From NCBI GenBank assembly GCA_021166725.1, contig JAJPES010000052.1, forward strand, positions 1 through 64,000: a DNA stretch of 64,000 nt, given 5' to 3'. The translations under genes were made by a program, and so were the position numbers. How positions within the stretch are numbered: position 1 is the stretch's first letter; every line of letters starts with the position of its first letter. Source of the DNA: Burkholderiaceae bacterium (lineage in GTDB: Bacteria > Pseudomonadota > Gammaproteobacteria > Burkholderiales > Burkholderiaceae_E). The notes below the pieces were generated by a model that did no database searches, was not told the origin of the DNA, and was given only the letters and a program-made list of their open reading frames with translations. Positions 40,013-50,006 of the stretch are shown in pieces.

Positions 40013-40519
40013 ATGAAGTTTCTCGGTTGGCTTGCCGCATGCGCGCTCGCCGCGGCGTGCGTTCCGGCGGTTGCGCAGGAAGCAACGAAAATCGGCTTCG
40101 TGAACACCGAGCGAATCCTGCGTGATGCCGGCCCGGCCAAGGTGGCGCAGCAGAAGCTCGAGCAGGAGTTCAGCAAGCGCGACAAGGAATTGCAGGACAT
40201 GGGTGCGCGGCTCAAGGCGCTGGGCGAGCGTCTCGAGCGCGACGCGGCGGTGATGAGCGACGCCGACCGCCTGCGTCGCCAGCGGGAGTTCTCCGACCTC
40301 GAGAAAGACTTCCAGCGCCGCCAACGCGAGTTCCGCGAAGACCTGAACCAGCGTCGCAACGAAGAGCTTGCGCAGGTCATCGACAAGGCCAATCGCGTGA
40401 TCAAGCAGATCGCCGAACAGGAGAAGTACGACATCATCCTGCAGGAGGCGGTCTTCGCGAGCCCGCGGATCGACATCACCGACAAGGTGCTGCGCGCGCT
40501 CACCAACGGCAAGCCCTGA
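40013..40519 (+). CDS. skp: Periplasmic chaperone Skp/OmpH
   Basis: 168-aa trimeric chaperone for unfolded outer-membrane proteins. A signal peptide to about residue 21 (AVA then QEATK) is followed by a short beta segment (IGFVNTERIL) and two long charged coiled-coil tentacles. The TGA stop (40,517-40,519) is also the left flank of the 159-bp palindromic element. Confidence 0.94.
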   Translation: MKFLGWLAACALAAACVPAVAQEATKIGFVNTERILRDAGPAKVAQQKLEQEFSKRDKELQDMGARLKALGERLERDAAVMSDADRLRRQREFSDLEKDFQRRQREFREDLNQRRNEELAQVIDKANRVIKQIAEQEKYDIILQEAVFASPRIDITDKVLRALTNGKP

Positions 40520-40678
40520 GAAGCCGTGAACGAATCCGTCATGCCCGCTCGTTCCGCGCAGGCGCGCCCACTCCGCGTTGCAAATGCTCGCCGTAGCCCG
40601 AGCTACGGCTGCGCTTTGCGCCTTGATTGGGCGTGCCTCGGCGGCCCGCCCGGGCACGGCGGATTCATTCACAGCTTC
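40520..40678. mobile_element. 159-bp palindromic MITE-like element, copy 1
   Basis: It lies between skp and lpxD. The left end GAAGCCGTGAACGAATCCG and right end CGGATTCATTCACAGCTTC are inverted repeats with 2 mismatches in 19. Inside are TGCCCG/CGGGCA arms, a GGCGCGCCCA/TGGGCGTGCC pair, and a central hairpin CCGTAGC-ccga-GCTACGG. It is flanked by TGA on both sides; the left TGA is the skp stop. A same-length relative lies at 53,491-53,649. There is no coding capacity beyond a short incidental frame. Confidence 0.75.
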
Positions 40679-40685
40679 TGAGACA

Positions 40686-41738
40686 GTGCGCCGGCTCGAT
40701 CCGCCGCTGAGCCTCGACGAGCTCGCGAGGCTCGGCGGTGCGACACTCGTTCGCGGCGACCCCGCATCGCGGCTGCATTCGCTGGCCAGCCTGGAGGCGG
40801 CCGGCCCCGACGACCTCGCCTTTCTCGCGTCGGCACGCATGGCGTCGGCGGCGCGCGCCACGCGCGCGGGTGCCGTCGTCGTCGCCCCCGCGCTCGCCGC
40901 TCTGGTACCGGTGCAGGCCGCGCTGCTCGAGAGCGACGATGCGCAGCGCAGTTTCTCGGCGATTGCCCGCCACGTGGCGCTGCGCCTCGTTGCGCGCCCC
41001 GGCCCGGGCCTGCACCCCACCGCGGTGATCGGGGCGTCGGTGCGGCTCGGCCGCGACGTGCACGTCGGCGCCTTTGCCACCATCGCCGATGGCGCGGACA
41101 TCGGCAACGGCGCGCTCGTCGAAGCCGGGGCGCACGTCGGAGCGGGTAGTGCGGTAGGAGCGGGAACGCGACTGCACCCGCGCGTGACCATCGAGCACGA
41201 CTGCGTGCTCGGGCGCGACTGCGAGGTGTTCGCCGGCACCGTCATCGGCGCCGACGGATTCGGTTTCGTCGACACGGCCGACGGCTGGGAGAAGGTCCCG
41301 CAACTGGGTCGCGTCGTCATCGGCGATGCGGTCGAGATCGGTGCGAACTGCGCGATCGATCGCGGCGCGCTCGACGACACCGTCATCGAAAGCGGCTGCA
41401 AGCTCGACAACCTGATCCAGGTCGCGCACAACGTGCGCATCGGAGAGCGCACGGCGATCGCCGGCTGCGTGGGCATCGCCGGCAGCGCGCACATCGGCCG
41501 GCGCTGCCGCATCGGCGGCGGCGCGGGCATCCTCGGTCATCTCGAGATCTGCGACGACGTGACGATCTCGGCGATGAGCCTCGTCACCCGTTCGATCCGC
41601 CGGCCCGGCTTCTACTCCGGCGTGTTTCCGCTGATGGACAATGCCGACTGGGAGAAGGCGGCCGTGCTGGTGCGCCGCCTTCCGCAGGCGCGCGCGCGTC
41701 GGCGGGCAACGACGAATCACCACAGGACCGACGAATGA
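40686..41738 (+). CDS. lpxD: UDP-3-O-(3-hydroxyacyl)glucosamine N-acyltransferase
   Basis: Third step of lipid A synthesis; 350 aa. An N-terminal uridine-binding domain is followed by hexapeptide-repeat beta-helix and a C-terminal helical region. IGADGFGF and the [21 protein letters not shown] stretch, which carries the catalytic His context, are diagnostic. The frame is open to 40,578, but that part translates the repeat element, so the GTG at 40,686, 8 bp past the element, is the likely start. Its stop overlaps fabZ by 4 bp. Confidence 0.94.
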   Translation: MRRLDPPLSLDELARLGGATLVRGDPASRLHSLASLEAAGPDDLAFLASARMASAARATRAGAVVVAPALAALVPVQAALLESDDAQRSFSAIARHVALRLVARPGPGLHPTAVIGASVRLGRDVHVGAFATIADGADIGNGALVEAGAHVGAGSAVGAGTRLHPRVTIEHDCVLGRDCEVFAGTVIGADGFGFVDTADGWEKVPQLGRVVIGDAVEIGANCAIDRGALDDTVIESGCKLDNLIQVAHNVRIGERTAIAGCVGIAGSAHIGRRCRIGGGAGILGHLEICDDVTISAMSLVTRSIRRPGFYSGVFPLMDNADWEKAAVLVRRLPQARARRRATTNHHRTDE

Positions 41739-42211
41739 CTGACGTGCTCGACATCCACGCGATCCTCGAACACCTGTCGCATCGCTATCCCATGCTGCTG
41801 GTCGACCGCGTGGTCGAACTCGAACTGGGCAAGCGGATCGTCGCGATCAAGAACGTTACGATTAACGAGCCGTATTTCCTCGGGCATTTTCCGCACTATC
41901 CGGTGATGCCTGGCGTGCTGCAGATCGAAGCGCTCGCGCAGGCGGCCGGCATCCTCTCGTTCCAGACCATGGGGCGCACGTCGGATGCGCGCTCGGTCTA
42001 CTACTTCGTCGGCATCGACAGTGCGCGCTTCAAGCGCCCGGTCATTCCCGGCGACCAGTTGCGCCTCGAGGTGGAAATCGTGCGCATCGCCCGCTCGATC
42101 TGGAAATACGCCGGCAAGGCCACGGTGGACGGGCAGGTCGCCGCCGAGGCGGAGCTTATGTGCACGCTGCGCGAGATCGCGCCGGCCGAGGCGGCGCAGC
42201 CGGCGCAATGA
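41735..42211 (+). CDS. fabZ: 3-hydroxyacyl-[acyl-carrier-protein] dehydratase
   Basis: 158-aa hot-dog-fold dehydratase of fatty-acid elongation. It competes with lipid A synthesis for 3-hydroxyacyl-ACP, which explains its place between lpxD and lpx[12 protein letters not shown], and the catalytic His and Glu in [20 protein letters not shown], are clear. It overlaps both neighbours by 4 bp. Confidence 0.97.
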   Translation: MTDVLDIHAILEHLSHRYPMLLVDRVVELELGKRIVAIKNVTINEPYFLGHFPHYPVMPGVLQIEALAQAAGILSFQTMGRTSDARSVYYFVGIDSARFKRPVIPGDQLRLEVEIVRIARSIWKYAGKATVDGQVAAEAELMCTLREIAPAEAAQPAQ

Positions 42212-43041
42212 CCAGCGCGGTGAAACGCGGCACCAGCGTCCATCCCGGCGCGTTCGTCGACGCGGCTGCGCAACTCGACGAAGGCGTCGAGATCGGACCC
42301 GGTGCGGTGATCGGTCCGCAGGTGCGCATCGGCGCCCGCACCCGCATCGGCGCCCACGTCGTCGTTCACTGCAACACGACGATCGGCGCCGACAACCGGA
42401 TCTTCCCCTTCGCGTCGATCGGTGCCGATCCGCAGGACAAGAAGTACGCCGGCGAGCAGACCTGGCTCGAGATCGGCAACGGCAACACGATCCGCGAGTG
42501 CGTCACGGTGAACCGCGGGACGGTGCAGGACCGCACCGTCACGCGCGTGGGGGACGACAACTGGATCATGGCCTACGTGCACATCGCGCACGACTGCGCG
42601 ATCGGCAGCCACACCATCTTCGCCAACAGCACGAATCTCGGCGGACACGTCGAAGTAGGAGACTGGGCGTTTCTCGGCGGCGCCTCGCAGGTGCACCAGT
42701 TCTGCAAGGTCGGCGCGCATGCGATGACCGCCACCGGCACGGTCGTCCTGCACGACGTCCCTCCCTACGTGACGGTCTCGGGCAACACGGCCGCCGCGCA
42801 CGGCATCAACACCGAGGGCTTGCGCCGGCGTGGTTTTTCCGCCGAGCGCATCGAGACGATCCGCCGCGCCTACCGCACGCTGTATCGCAGCGGCCTGACG
42901 CTGCAACAGGCGATCGCCGCGCTGCGCCAGCGCCACGACGAACTCGCGCGCGACGCGGCAGGCGAGTCGCCGGCGGCCGCGCTCGATCTCGCTCTGCTGG
43001 CCGGCTTCCTCGAACGCGTCGGTCGCGGCATCGTGCGCTGA
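42208..43041 (+). CDS. lpxA: UDP-N-acetylglucosamine O-acyltransferase
   Basis: First step of lipid A synthesis, adding a 3-hydroxyacyl chain from ACP; 277 aa. Left-handed beta-helix hexapeptides are followed by a helical C-terminus. The catalytic His128 lies in YVHIAHDC (His125 in E. coli). The acyl chain length cannot be read reliably by eye. Its stop TGA shares one base with the lpxB start (TGATG). Confidence 0.97.
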   Translation: MTSAVKRGTSVHPGAFVDAAAQLDEGVEIGPGAVIGPQVRIGARTRIGAHVVVHCNTTIGADNRIFPFASIGADPQDKKYAGEQTWLEIGNGNTIRECVTVNRGTVQDRTVTRVGDDNWIMAYVHIAHDCAIGSHTIFANSTNLGGHVEVGDWAFLGGASQVHQFCKVGAHAMTATGTVVLHDVPPYVTVSGNTAAAHGINTEGLRRRGFSAERIETIRRAYRTLYRSGLTLQQAIAALRQRHDELARDAAGESPAAALDLALLAGFLERVGRGIVR

Positions 43042-44222
43042 TGCCGGCGCAGCCTGCGCGCCGCGACTCGCTCGCGCTCGGCATGGTGGCCGGCGAGGCC
43101 TCGGGCGACGTTCTCGCCGCAGCGCTGCTGGCGGGTCTAGGCGGGCAGGTCGGTCGGATGCACGCTGCCGGCATCGGCGGTCCGTCGATGCGCGCGCAGG
43201 GCTTCGAGGCGTGGTGGACGATCGACGCGCTGTCGGTCAACGGCTACCTGGAGGTACTGCGCGAGTATCCGCGGCTGCGACGCATGCGCAACGCGCTGCG
43301 CGAGCGCCTGCTGCAGTGGCGCCCCGATGTGTTCGTCGGCGTGGATGCGCCCGACTTCAACCTCGATCTGGAGCGCGCGCTGCGCAGCCGCGGGCTGCGC
43401 GTCGTCCACTTCATCGGCCCGTCGATCTGGGCGTGGCGGCGCGAGCGCATCCGCAGGATCGCGGCCAGCGTCGATCGCATCCTGCTGCTGTTCCCGTTCG
43501 AGCAGAAGCTGTATCACGACGCCGGCATCGACGCGGTCTACGTCGGCCATCCGCTGGCCGACGTGATTCCATTCGACGTCGATGCGGGCGAGGCCAGGCG
43601 CGCGCTCGGCCTGCCGGCCGACGCACCGGTGGTCGCGCTGCTGCCCGGCAGCCGCCCCGCCGAGATCGAGCACCTCGCTGCACCGTTCCTCGCCACCGCT
43701 GCGTGGCTGCATGCGCGCCGTCCCGATCTGCGCTTCGTGCTGCCCGCCGCCTCCGACGCGGGCTTCGAACGGCTGAAGCTGATCGCCGCGCGCGCACGCC
43801 TGCCGACGACGATGCCGTTGACGATCGTGCGCGGCCGCGCGCACGATTCGCTGGCCGCGGCCGAAGCGGTGCTCGTCGCCAGCGGAACGGCGACGCTCGA
43901 GGCGGCCCTTTTTCGCAGGCCGATGGTTATCGCGTACCGGATGAGTGCGGTCAGTTATCGAATCATGCGGCCGATGGCGCTGTTGCCGTGGATCGGCCTG
44001 CCGAACGTGCTCGCCGAGCGCTTCGTCGTGCCGGAGTTCCTGCAGAACGACGTGCAGCCCGAAGCGATGGGGCGCGCGCTGCTGCGCCAGCTCGACGACG
44101 CAGCGCACCGCGCGTCGATCGTCGAGATCTTCTCGCAGATGCACGAGACGCTGCGTCGAGGCTGTGCATTGCGTGCCGCGCAGGCAGTGCTGGAGGTGGC
44201 CGATGATCGTGCACTCGCCTAG
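43041..44222 (+). CDS. lpxB: Lipid-A-disaccharide synthase
   Basis: 393-aa GT-B-like glycosyltransferase joining lipid X and UDP-diacylglucosamine at the inner membrane. The N-terminal GEASGD is diagnostic. [12 protein letters not shown] and [13 protein letters not shown] match the family. It overlaps lpxA by 1 bp and rnhB by 20 bp. Confidence 0.96.
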   Translation: MPAQPARRDSLALGMVAGEASGDVLAAALLAGLGGQVGRMHAAGIGGPSMRAQGFEAWWTIDALSVNGYLEVLREYPRLRRMRNALRERLLQWRPDVFVGVDAPDFNLDLERALRSRGLRVVHFIGPSIWAWRRERIRRIAASVDRILLLFPFEQKLYHDAGIDAVYVGHPLADVIPFDVDAGEARRALGLPADAPVVALLPGSRPAEIEHLAAPFLATAAWLHARRPDLRFVLPAASDAGFERLKLIAARARLPTTMPLTIVRGRAHDSLAAAEAVLVASGTATLEAALFRRPMVIAYRMSAVSYRIMRPMALLPWIGLPNVLAERFVVPEFLQNDVQPEAMGRALLRQLDDAAHRASIVEIFSQMHETLRRGCALRAAQAVLEVADDRALA

Positions 44223-44907
44223 GCGCGCGCAGGCCGAGCTTGCGCTCGGCGCGCTGCAGGTCGACGGCCCGGTGTGCGGCGTCGACGAGGCAGGGCGCGG
44301 ACCGCTCGCCGGTCCGGTCTATGCGGCGGCCGTCGTGCTCGATCCGCGGCGACAGATCCGCGGCCTGCGCGATTCCAAGCAACTCGATGCGCCGCGGCGC
44401 GAAACGCTGTCGCTGCGCATACGCGAGCGGGCGCGGGCATGGGCGATCGCCAGCGCGAGCGTCGAGGAAATCGATGAATTGAACATCCTGCAGGCGTCGC
44501 TGCTCGCGATGCAGCGCGCAGTGGCCGCGCTGGGCGTCGCACCGGTGCTCGCACGCATCGACGGCGATCGGGCGCCGAAGCTCGCCTGCGCGGTGCAGAC
44601 GATCGTCGGCGGCGACGCGAGCGATCGCGCGATCTCGGCTGCGTCGATCCTCGCCAAGGTCGCACGCGACGAGGCGATGTGCGCGCTGCACGAGCGCTTT
44701 CCGCAATACGGTTTCGACCGGCACAAGGGCTACGGAACGCCCGAGCATCTGCGCCTGCTGCAGCGAAACGGTCCGTGCGGCGCGCATCGGCGCAGCTTCG
44801 CTCCGGTGCGCATGTTGCTCGCGTCGCCGGGCGACGGCACGACGCTCGAAAGCTTTCGCGCGGGCCTGTTCGCAGTCGGCGCCGACGTCCCGTCGGACGA
44901 TGACTGA
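44203..44907 (+). CDS. rnhB: Ribonuclease HII
   Basis: 234-aa endonuclease removing ribonucleotides from DNA and RNA in hybrids. [14 protein letters not shown] holds the first Asp and Glu of the DEDD site; [10 protein letters not shown] and [14 protein letters not shown] provide the others, and the [11 protein letters not shown] motif is present. The ATG at 44,203 lies within the end of lpxB. The association with lpxB is widespread in proteobacteria. Confidence 0.95.
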   Translation: MIVHSPRRAQAELALGALQVDGPVCGVDEAGRGPLAGPVYAAAVVLDPRRQIRGLRDSKQLDAPRRETLSLRIRERARAWAIASASVEEIDELNILQASLLAMQRAVAALGVAPVLARIDGDRAPKLACAVQTIVGGDASDRAISAASILAKVARDEAMCALHERFPQYGFDRHKGYGTPEHLRLLQRNGPCGAHRRSFAPVRMLLASPGDGTTLESFRAGLFAVGADVPSDDD

Positions 44908-45745
44908 CGACGCACCGCGCGTCGTCGCTTCGGCGTCGAATGCGCGCTACCGGCGGCTGCTCGCACTCGTCGCCTCGTCGCGCGATCGAGCGCGCGCCGG
45001 CGTCGTCGTGCTCGAGGGCGTTCACCTGCTGCAGGCCTGGGCGGCGCGCTTCGGAGCGGTGACCGAGCCGATCGAGGTCTTCGTCGCCCGGCGGGCAATC
45101 GCCGACGCCGAGATCGCCTCGTGGACGAGCCGCCATCGATCGAACGCAATCGTCCTCGAAGATCGTCTGTTCGACCGTGCGAGCAGCGTCGAGCACGGCG
45201 CGGGCCTGCTGGCGGTAGTCGCGAAGCCTTCGGTGCCGCTCCCTGCGCAACTGGACGACGACGCCGTCTATCTCGATCGCGTGCAGGATCCCGGCAACGT
45301 CGGCACCGTGCTGCGCAGTTGCGCGGCCGCCGGCGTGCGACGCGTGCTGTGTGCTCCCGGTACCGCCGCCTGTTGGTCGCCGAAAGTGCTGCGCGCGGCG
45401 ATGGGCGCGCATTTCGCGCTCGAGATCCACGAGGGCATCGAAGTCGCCGAGTTGCAGGAACGCTGTCGCATTGCGGCGATCGCCACCGATGCCGGTGCGC
45501 CGCGTTCGCTGTACGACAGCGACCTGCGCGCCCCCACGCTCTGGCTGCTCGGCAACGAGGGGCAGGGCCTCGCCCCGCGGCTGAGGGCGTGGACGCACGC
45601 GCGGCGCGTATCGATTCCGCAGACGGCAGCGGTGGAGTCGCTGAACGTGGGCGTCGCTGCGGCCTTGTGCCTGTACGAGCAGTGGCGGCAGCGCGGCTTT
45701 ACGGGCCGCGACCGCAGCGCCGGGGTTGTGCGAGACGGGGCCTGA
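44900..45745 (+). CDS. SpoU/TrmH-family RNA 2'-O-methyltransferase
   Basis: 281-aa knotted SAM-dependent methyltransferase. An N-terminal substrate-binding domain (about 1-100) precedes the SPOUT domain: motif 1 [16 protein letters not shown], motif 2 LLGNEGQGL, and motif 3 [16 protein letters not shown]. The RNA target (23S or tRNA) cannot be assigned from sequence. It overlaps rnhB by 8 bp and is the last gene of the long rightward cluster. Confidence 0.9.
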   Translation: MTDDAPRVVASASNARYRRLLALVASSRDRARAGVVVLEGVHLLQAWAARFGAVTEPIEVFVARRAIADAEIASWTSRHRSNAIVLEDRLFDRASSVEHGAGLLAVVAKPSVPLPAQLDDDAVYLDRVQDPGNVGTVLRSCAAAGVRRVLCAPGTAACWSPKVLRAAMGAHFALEIHEGIEVAELQERCRIAAIATDAGAPRSLYDSDLRAPTLWLLGNEGQGLAPRLRAWTHARRVSIPQTAAVESLNVGVAAALCLYEQWRQRGFTGRDRSAGVVRDGA

Positions 45746-45759
45746 GCGGGCGCTAGTCC

Positions 45760-45778
45760 GCGAGCGCTTAACGCTCGC
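45760..45778 (+). terminator. Hairpin after the rnhB/methyltransferase cluster
   Basis: Perfect 7-bp stem GCGAGCG/CGCTCGC with loop CTTAA, 15 bp after the stop codon of the last gene in the rightward cluster. No U tract follows, so termination efficiency is doubtful, but position and stem fit a 3'-end structure. Confidence 0.4.
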
Positions 45779-45896
45779 CATGTGTCAACGCCGGCCGAAA
45801 ATTGCACATCGGGAGGTGCAAATTACGCCCGCCACCGACACCATGGCCTGAACGGATTTAGGCGCCTAAACCGCCTCACCTACGAAAAGACGGATA

Positions 45897-46060
45897 GGTC
45901 CAGCCCGCGTCCTGCGCCGCGTCCTGCGCCCCGCGTCCTGCCCGTTGCGCTGGTGTCCTGCGCCGTTGCGCTGCTGTCCTGCGCCGTTGCGCCCTGCGTC
46001 CTGCCCTGCGCCCCGCGTCCTGCGCCCGCGCCCCGCGTCCCGCGTCCCGCGTCCCGCGTC
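45897..46060. repeat. Degenerate GTCCTGCGCC / CGCGTCC tandem repeat
   Basis: About 160 bp of interleaved short units (GTCCTGCGCC, CCGTTGCG, CGCGTCC) in direct orientation, non-coding and slippage-prone. A distinct GGCAC-based tract lies at about 46,401-46,480 in the same gap. Confidence 0.75.
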
Positions 46061-46120
46061 CGGACAACGGCTCGAAATGCTGCGGAACGCAGCATTTCTT
46101 GCTGTAGAAATCGTTGTCCG
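46061..46120. repeat. Nested inverted repeat
   Basis: An inner hairpin GAAATGCTGCG-GAA-CGCAGCATTTC (46,074-46,098, perfect 11-bp stem) sits inside an outer perfect 9-bp pair CGGACAACG (46,061-46,069) and CGTTGTCCG (46,112-46,120). It would form a strong two-part structure in RNA or extruded DNA. Confidence 0.7.
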
Positions 46121-46521
46121 CCTAAAAACGCAGCGCTCCGCAGCAAAATGAGCGTTGGCAAAGCCCGGATCCGGTCGCGCCGATGGCTTGCTGCGTCCGT
46201 CCGCTTGAAGCAGGCCGAGGGAGTCTGCAGCAGCAACGGTGTCGCCGACATGCCGGCGTGCTCCGCGCAAGCATGGCGTCGGCCGTGCGCGGGCGTCGGT
46301 TACCCTTTCGAGTGCCAAATTGCCGCGAAAAGCAGCGTTCCTGGCGCTGCAAGACCTTCTCCGGCCCAAAGCGCCGCTTTTCACAGCAGAATGCTTGCGT
46401 CACGGCACCGGCACCGGCGCGGCACGGGCGCCGCACGGGCACGGAACGGGCACGGCACGGACCCGGCACCGGCACCAGTGCGCCGCCGCGGTCGGCATCC
46501 TGGGGCGCGTCGGTTCACCAG

Positions 46522-47415
46522 CTAGGCCAGATCGAGTTCGTGCAGCACCGTCGCCGCGATCTCCTCGATCGACTTCGTCGTCGACGACAGCCAGCGGATT
46601 CCCTCGCGGCGCATCAGCGCCTCTCCGCGACTGACTTCGTAGCGGCAGTTCTGCAGCGATGCGTAGCGGCTGCCCGGGCGGCGCTCATTGCGGATCTCGG
46701 CCAGCCGCTCCGGCGCGATGGAAAGGCCGAACAGCTTCGGCTTGTATCGGTACAGCACTTCAGGCAGCTTGCCGCGTTCGAAGTCTTCCGGAACGAGCGG
46801 ATAGTTGGCGGCACGGATACCGTGCTGCATCGCCAGGAACAGGCTGGTCGGCGTCTTGCCGCTGCGCGATACGCCGATCAGGATCACCTCGGCGTGGTCC
46901 AGCTCGACGTGGCTCTGCCCGTCGTCGTGCGCCAGCGTGTAGTTGATTGCCGCGATCCGACGCTGGTAGGCCTCGGAGTTGGTCGCCGTGTGCGAGCGAC
47001 CGACGGTGTGCGTCGAGCGCACGCCGAACTCGCTTTCGAGCGGCTCGACGAAGGTGGCGAACAGGTCGAGGTAGCGGCAGTTCGCCATGCGGACGATGTC
47101 GTTGATCGCCGGGTCGATCAGCGTGCTGAACACCACCGGCCGATTGCCGTCGACCAGTGCCTGGCGGTCGATGCGCTCGACTGCCTGCTGCGCCTTCTCC
47201 ACCGAATCGACGAAGGGCAGGCGAACCTGGCGCAGCTTCATCGGCTCGAATTGCGTGAGCAGCGAATGGCCGAAGGTCTCGGCGGTGATGCCGGTGCCGT
47301 CGGAGACGAAGAAGATCGTGCGCTCGAAGCGCGGATGCGCCGGCACCGCTTCGCCGGCAGGCGCGGGCACCGGCGGCTGCGGCCCGACGGCGGCCTCCTG
47401 CGGGCGGTCGCTCAT
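46522..47415 (-). CDS. ppsR: Phosphoenolpyruvate synthase regulatory protein (bifunctional kinase/phosphorylase)
   Basis: 297-aa DUF299 protein that inactivates PEP synthase by ADP-dependent phosphorylation and reactivates it by Pi-dependent dephosphorylation. The N-terminus FERTIFFVSDGTGITAETFGHSLL and the P-loop-like GVSRSGKTPTSLFLA are diagnostic. ATG 47,415 was chosen over an upstream in-frame start because the family start lies close to it. It is divergent from its target ppsA (148 bp between starts), the usual arrangement. Confidence 0.95.
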   Translation of the reverse strand: MSDRPQEAAVGPQPPVPAPAGEAVPAHPRFERTIFFVSDGTGITAETFGHSLLTQFEPMKLRQVRLPFVDSVEKAQQAVERIDRQALVDGNRPVVFSTLIDPAINDIVRMANCRYLDLFATFVEPLESEFGVRSTHTVGRSHTATNSEAYQRRIAAINYTLAHDDGQSHVELDHAEVILIGVSRSGKTPTSLFLAMQHGIRAANYPLVPEDFERGKLPEVLYRYKPKLFGLSIAPERLAEIRNERRPGSRYASLQNCRYEVSRGEALMRREGIRWLSSTTKSIEEIAATVLHELDLA

Positions 47416-47563
47416 TGCGCGCGCGCAGCGGCAGGTGCCCGGCGGATGGGCGCGCGCGGCGCAGTAGAATCGTCCGAAAGCCGGACCGGCCGCTGCGGCG
47501 CCGGTCGCCTGCACGCGACAGGGCGCGCGCGACACGAATTTCCAACCATGTCAGGACCTTTCC

Positions 47564-49987
47564 ATGAATTCGAACGACGAACGATACGTCGTCGCCTTCG
47601 AGGCGCTGCGCATGACCGATGTCGAATCGGTCGGCGGCAAGAACGCTTCATTGGGCGAGATGATCGGCGAACTGGCCGCATCGGGCGTGCGCGTGCCGGG
47701 GGGCTTCGCCACCACGGCATTCGCCTTTCGTGATTTCCTGCAGCGCAACGGACTCACCGAACGCATCGCCGCGCGCCTGCGCGAGTTGAACACCGAGGAC
47801 GTCAAGGCGCTCGCCGATTGCGGCGCCGAGATTCGTAGCTGGATCGTCGACGCGCCGCTGCCGGAATCGCTCGAACGGGCCATCCGCGAGCATTATCGCC
47901 GGATGTCCGAAGAGGCGGGCGGCCAGCTCGCGGTGGCCGTGCGCTCGTCGGCCACCGCCGAGGACCTTCCCGACGCCTCCTTCGCCGGCCAGCAGGAGAG
48001 CTACCTGAACGTCGTCGGCATCGACGCGGTGCTCGACCGCATCCGGCACGTGTTCGCATCGCTGTACAACGATCGCGCGATCTCCTACCGGGTGCACAAG
48101 GGATTCGAGCACGGAGAGGTCGCGCTGTCGGCCGGCGTGCAGCGCATGGTGCGCAGCGACCTCGCCAGCTCGGGCGTGATGTTCACGATCGACACCGAAT
48201 CGGGCTTCCCCGACGTCGTCTTCATCACCAGCGCCTACGGACTCGGCGAAACGGTGGTGCAGGGCGCGGTGAACCCCGACGAGTTCTACGTGCACAAGCC
48301 GATGCTCGAGGCCGGCAAGTTCCCGATCATCCGTCGCGAGCTCGGCTCGAAGCTCATTCGCATGGTGTTCGCCCCCGATGCGGGCAGCGCCGATGCCGGA
48401 CGTCGCGTGCGCACGCTCGACACCTCGCTAGAAGCGCGCAACCGGTTTTCGCTGTCGGACGACGACGTGATCGAACTCGCCCGCTACGCGGTGATCATCG
48501 AGCGTCATTACGGACGGCCGATGGACATCGAGTGGGGCAAGGACGGCACCGATGGCAAGCTCTACATCCTGCAGGCGCGTCCCGAGACGGTGAAGTCGCG
48601 TGCCGGCGAAACGCGCCAGCAGCGCTACAAGCTCAAGGCGAGCTCCGAGGTGCTCGCGTCGGGCCGCGCGATCGGCCAGAAGGTCGGCGCAGGCCAGGTG
48701 CGGGTGGTCGCCGACGCGAGCGCGATGGATCGCGTGCAGCCGGGCGACGTGCTCGTCACCGACATGACCGACCCGAACTGGGAGCCGGTGATGAAGCGCG
48801 CATCGGCGATCGTCACCAACCGGGGCGGGCGAACCTGCCATGCGGCGATCATCGCGCGCGAACTCGGCATCCCGGCCGTCGTCGGCTGCGGCGACGCCAC
48901 CGAGCGGCTGAAGGACGAAGCGCTCGTCACCGTATCGTGCGCCGAGGGCGACACCGGGTACATCTACGACGGGCTGCTCGAAACCGAGGTCACCGAGATC
49001 GATTCGGGCTCGATGCCGCCGCTGCCGGTGAAGCTGATGATCAACGTCGGCAACCCGCAGCTCGCCTTCGACTTCGCGCTGCTGCCCAGCCAGGGCGTGG
49101 GACTGGCGCGCCTCGAGTTCATCATCAACAACAACATCGGCATCCATCCGAAGGCGATCCTCGACTACCCGAACGTCGATGCCGACCTGAAGAAAGCGGT
49201 GGAAAGCGTCGCGCGTGGACACGCCACGCCGCGCTCGTTCTACGTCGAGCGGCTCGCCGAAGGGGTCGCGACGATCGCGGCGGCGTTCTGGCCGCGCCCG
49301 GTCATCGTCCGACTGTCCGATTTCAAGTCGAACGAGTACCGCAAGCTGATCGGCGGCTCGCGCTACGAACCCGACGAGGAGAATCCGATGCTCGGTTTTC
49401 GCGGCGCCTCGCGCTACGTCGCCGAGAGCTTCCGCGATTGCTTCGAGCTCGAATGCGAGGCGATGCGCCGCGTGCGCGGACGGATGGGCTTCACCAACGT
49501 CGCGCTGATGGTGCCGTTCGTGCGAACGACGAAGGAGGCCGCGTCGGTCGTCGAGTTGCTGTCGCGCTACGGGCTGCGCCGCGGCGAAGACGGACTGCGC
49601 CTGATCATGATGTGCGAGCTGCCGTCCAATGCACTGCTCGCCGAGCAGTTCCTCGAACACTTCGACGGCTTCTCGATCGGCTCGAACGACCTTACGCAGC
49701 TCACGCTGGGGCTGGACCGCGACTCGGGACTGGTCGCCGAGGGCTTCGACGAGCGCGACCCAGCGGTGCGCCAGCTGCTCGAACGCGCGATCCGCGCCTG
49801 TCGCGACACCGGCAAATACGTCGGCATCTGCGGCCAGGGCCCCTCCGACCATCCCGATCTCGCCCGCTGGCTGATGGAGCAGGGTATCGAATCGATCTCG
49901 CTGAATCCGGATACGTTGCTTTCTACCTGGCAGCAGCTGGCCCAGGAAGGGAATGGGGAAGGCGGAAGGGGGAAGGGGCAGGAATAG
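47564..49987 (+). CDS. ppsA: Phosphoenolpyruvate synthase
   Basis: Makes PEP from pyruvate and ATP for gluconeogenesis; 807 aa. An N-terminal ATP-grasp domain ([29 protein letters not shown]) is followed by the phosphohistidine swivel domain with His426 in GGRTCHAAI, and the PEP/pyruvate TIM barrel (GIGPEF-type GICGQGPSD and GSNDLTQL). The last dozen residues (after WQQLAQE) are Gly/Arg/Lys-rich and are encoded by a GGGGAAG repeat, so the natural C-terminus probably ended earlier. It is paired with the divergent regulator ppsR. Confidence 0.97.
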   Translation: MNSNDERYVVAFEALRMTDVESVGGKNASLGEMIGELAASGVRVPGGFATTAFAFRDFLQRNGLTERIAARLRELNTEDVKALADCGAEIRSWIVDAPLPESLERAIREHYRRMSEEAGGQLAVAVRSSATAEDLPDASFAGQQESYLNVVGIDAVLDRIRHVFASLYNDRAISYRVHKGFEHGEVALSAGVQRMVRSDLASSGVMFTIDTESGFPDVVFITSAYGLGETVVQGAVNPDEFYVHKPMLEAGKFPIIRRELGSKLIRMVFAPDAGSADAGRRVRTLDTSLEARNRFSLSDDDVIELARYAVIIERHYGRPMDIEWGKDGTDGKLYILQARPETVKSRAGETRQQRYKLKASSEVLASGRAIGQKVGAGQVRVVADASAMDRVQPGDVLVTDMTDPNWEPVMKRASAIVTNRGGRTCHAAIIARELGIPAVVGCGDATERLKDEALVTVSCAEGDTGYIYDGLLETEVTEIDSGSMPPLPVKLMINVGNPQLAFDFALLPSQGVGLARLEFIINNNIGIHPKAILDYPNVDADLKKAVESVARGHATPRSFYVERLAEGVATIAAAFWPRPVIVRLSDFKSNEYRKLIGGSRYEPDEENPMLGFRGASRYVAESFRDCFELECEAMRRVRGRMGFTNVALMVPFVRTTKEAASVVELLSRYGLRRGEDGLRLIMMCELPSNALLAEQFLEHFDGFSIGSNDLTQLTLGLDRDSGLVAEGFDERDPAVRQLLERAIRACRDTGKYVGICGQGPSDHPDLARWLMEQGIESISLNPDTLLSTWQQLAQEGNGEGGRGKGQE
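49948..49980 (+). repeat. GGGGAAG heptad repeat inside the 3' end of ppsA
   Basis: GGGAATGGGGAAGG, CGGAAGG and GGGAAGGGG units run in frame through the last codons of ppsA. It is the same heptad type as at 36-71 and 26,450-26,554, here in coding sequence. Confidence 0.7.
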
Positions 49988-50006
49988 TCGGCGCGAGCGG
50001 GAAGGG

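Larger units (their letters stand above)
45746..46521. other. 776-bp structured, repeat-rich non-coding region
   Basis: It lies between the ends of the convergent methyltransferase gene and ppsR. Contents in order: a hairpin GCGAGCG-CTTAA-CGCTCGC (45,760-45,778); a degenerate GTCCTGCGCC/CGCGTCC tandem tract (about 45,897-46,060); a nested hairpin (46,061-46,120); related CAGCAAAATG and CAGCAGAATG motifs (46,141; 46,384); an inverted pair GAAAAGCAGCG/CGCCGCTTTTC (46,327-46,382); and a GGCACGG-type tract (about 46,401-46,480). Open frames here translate to low-complexity Arg/Ala/Pro sequence without family features, so I call no gene. Confidence 0.6.

Noticed and set aside
45897-46060. CRISPR array
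   Set aside because: Repeat units are short, degenerate and contiguous, with no unique spacers of constant length and no cas genes in the window.
45866-46475. Several open frames in the gap before ppsR, on both strands
   Set aside because: They translate tandem repeats into Arg/Ala/Pro/Gly strings, overlap each other, and lack ribosome-binding sites or any family feature.
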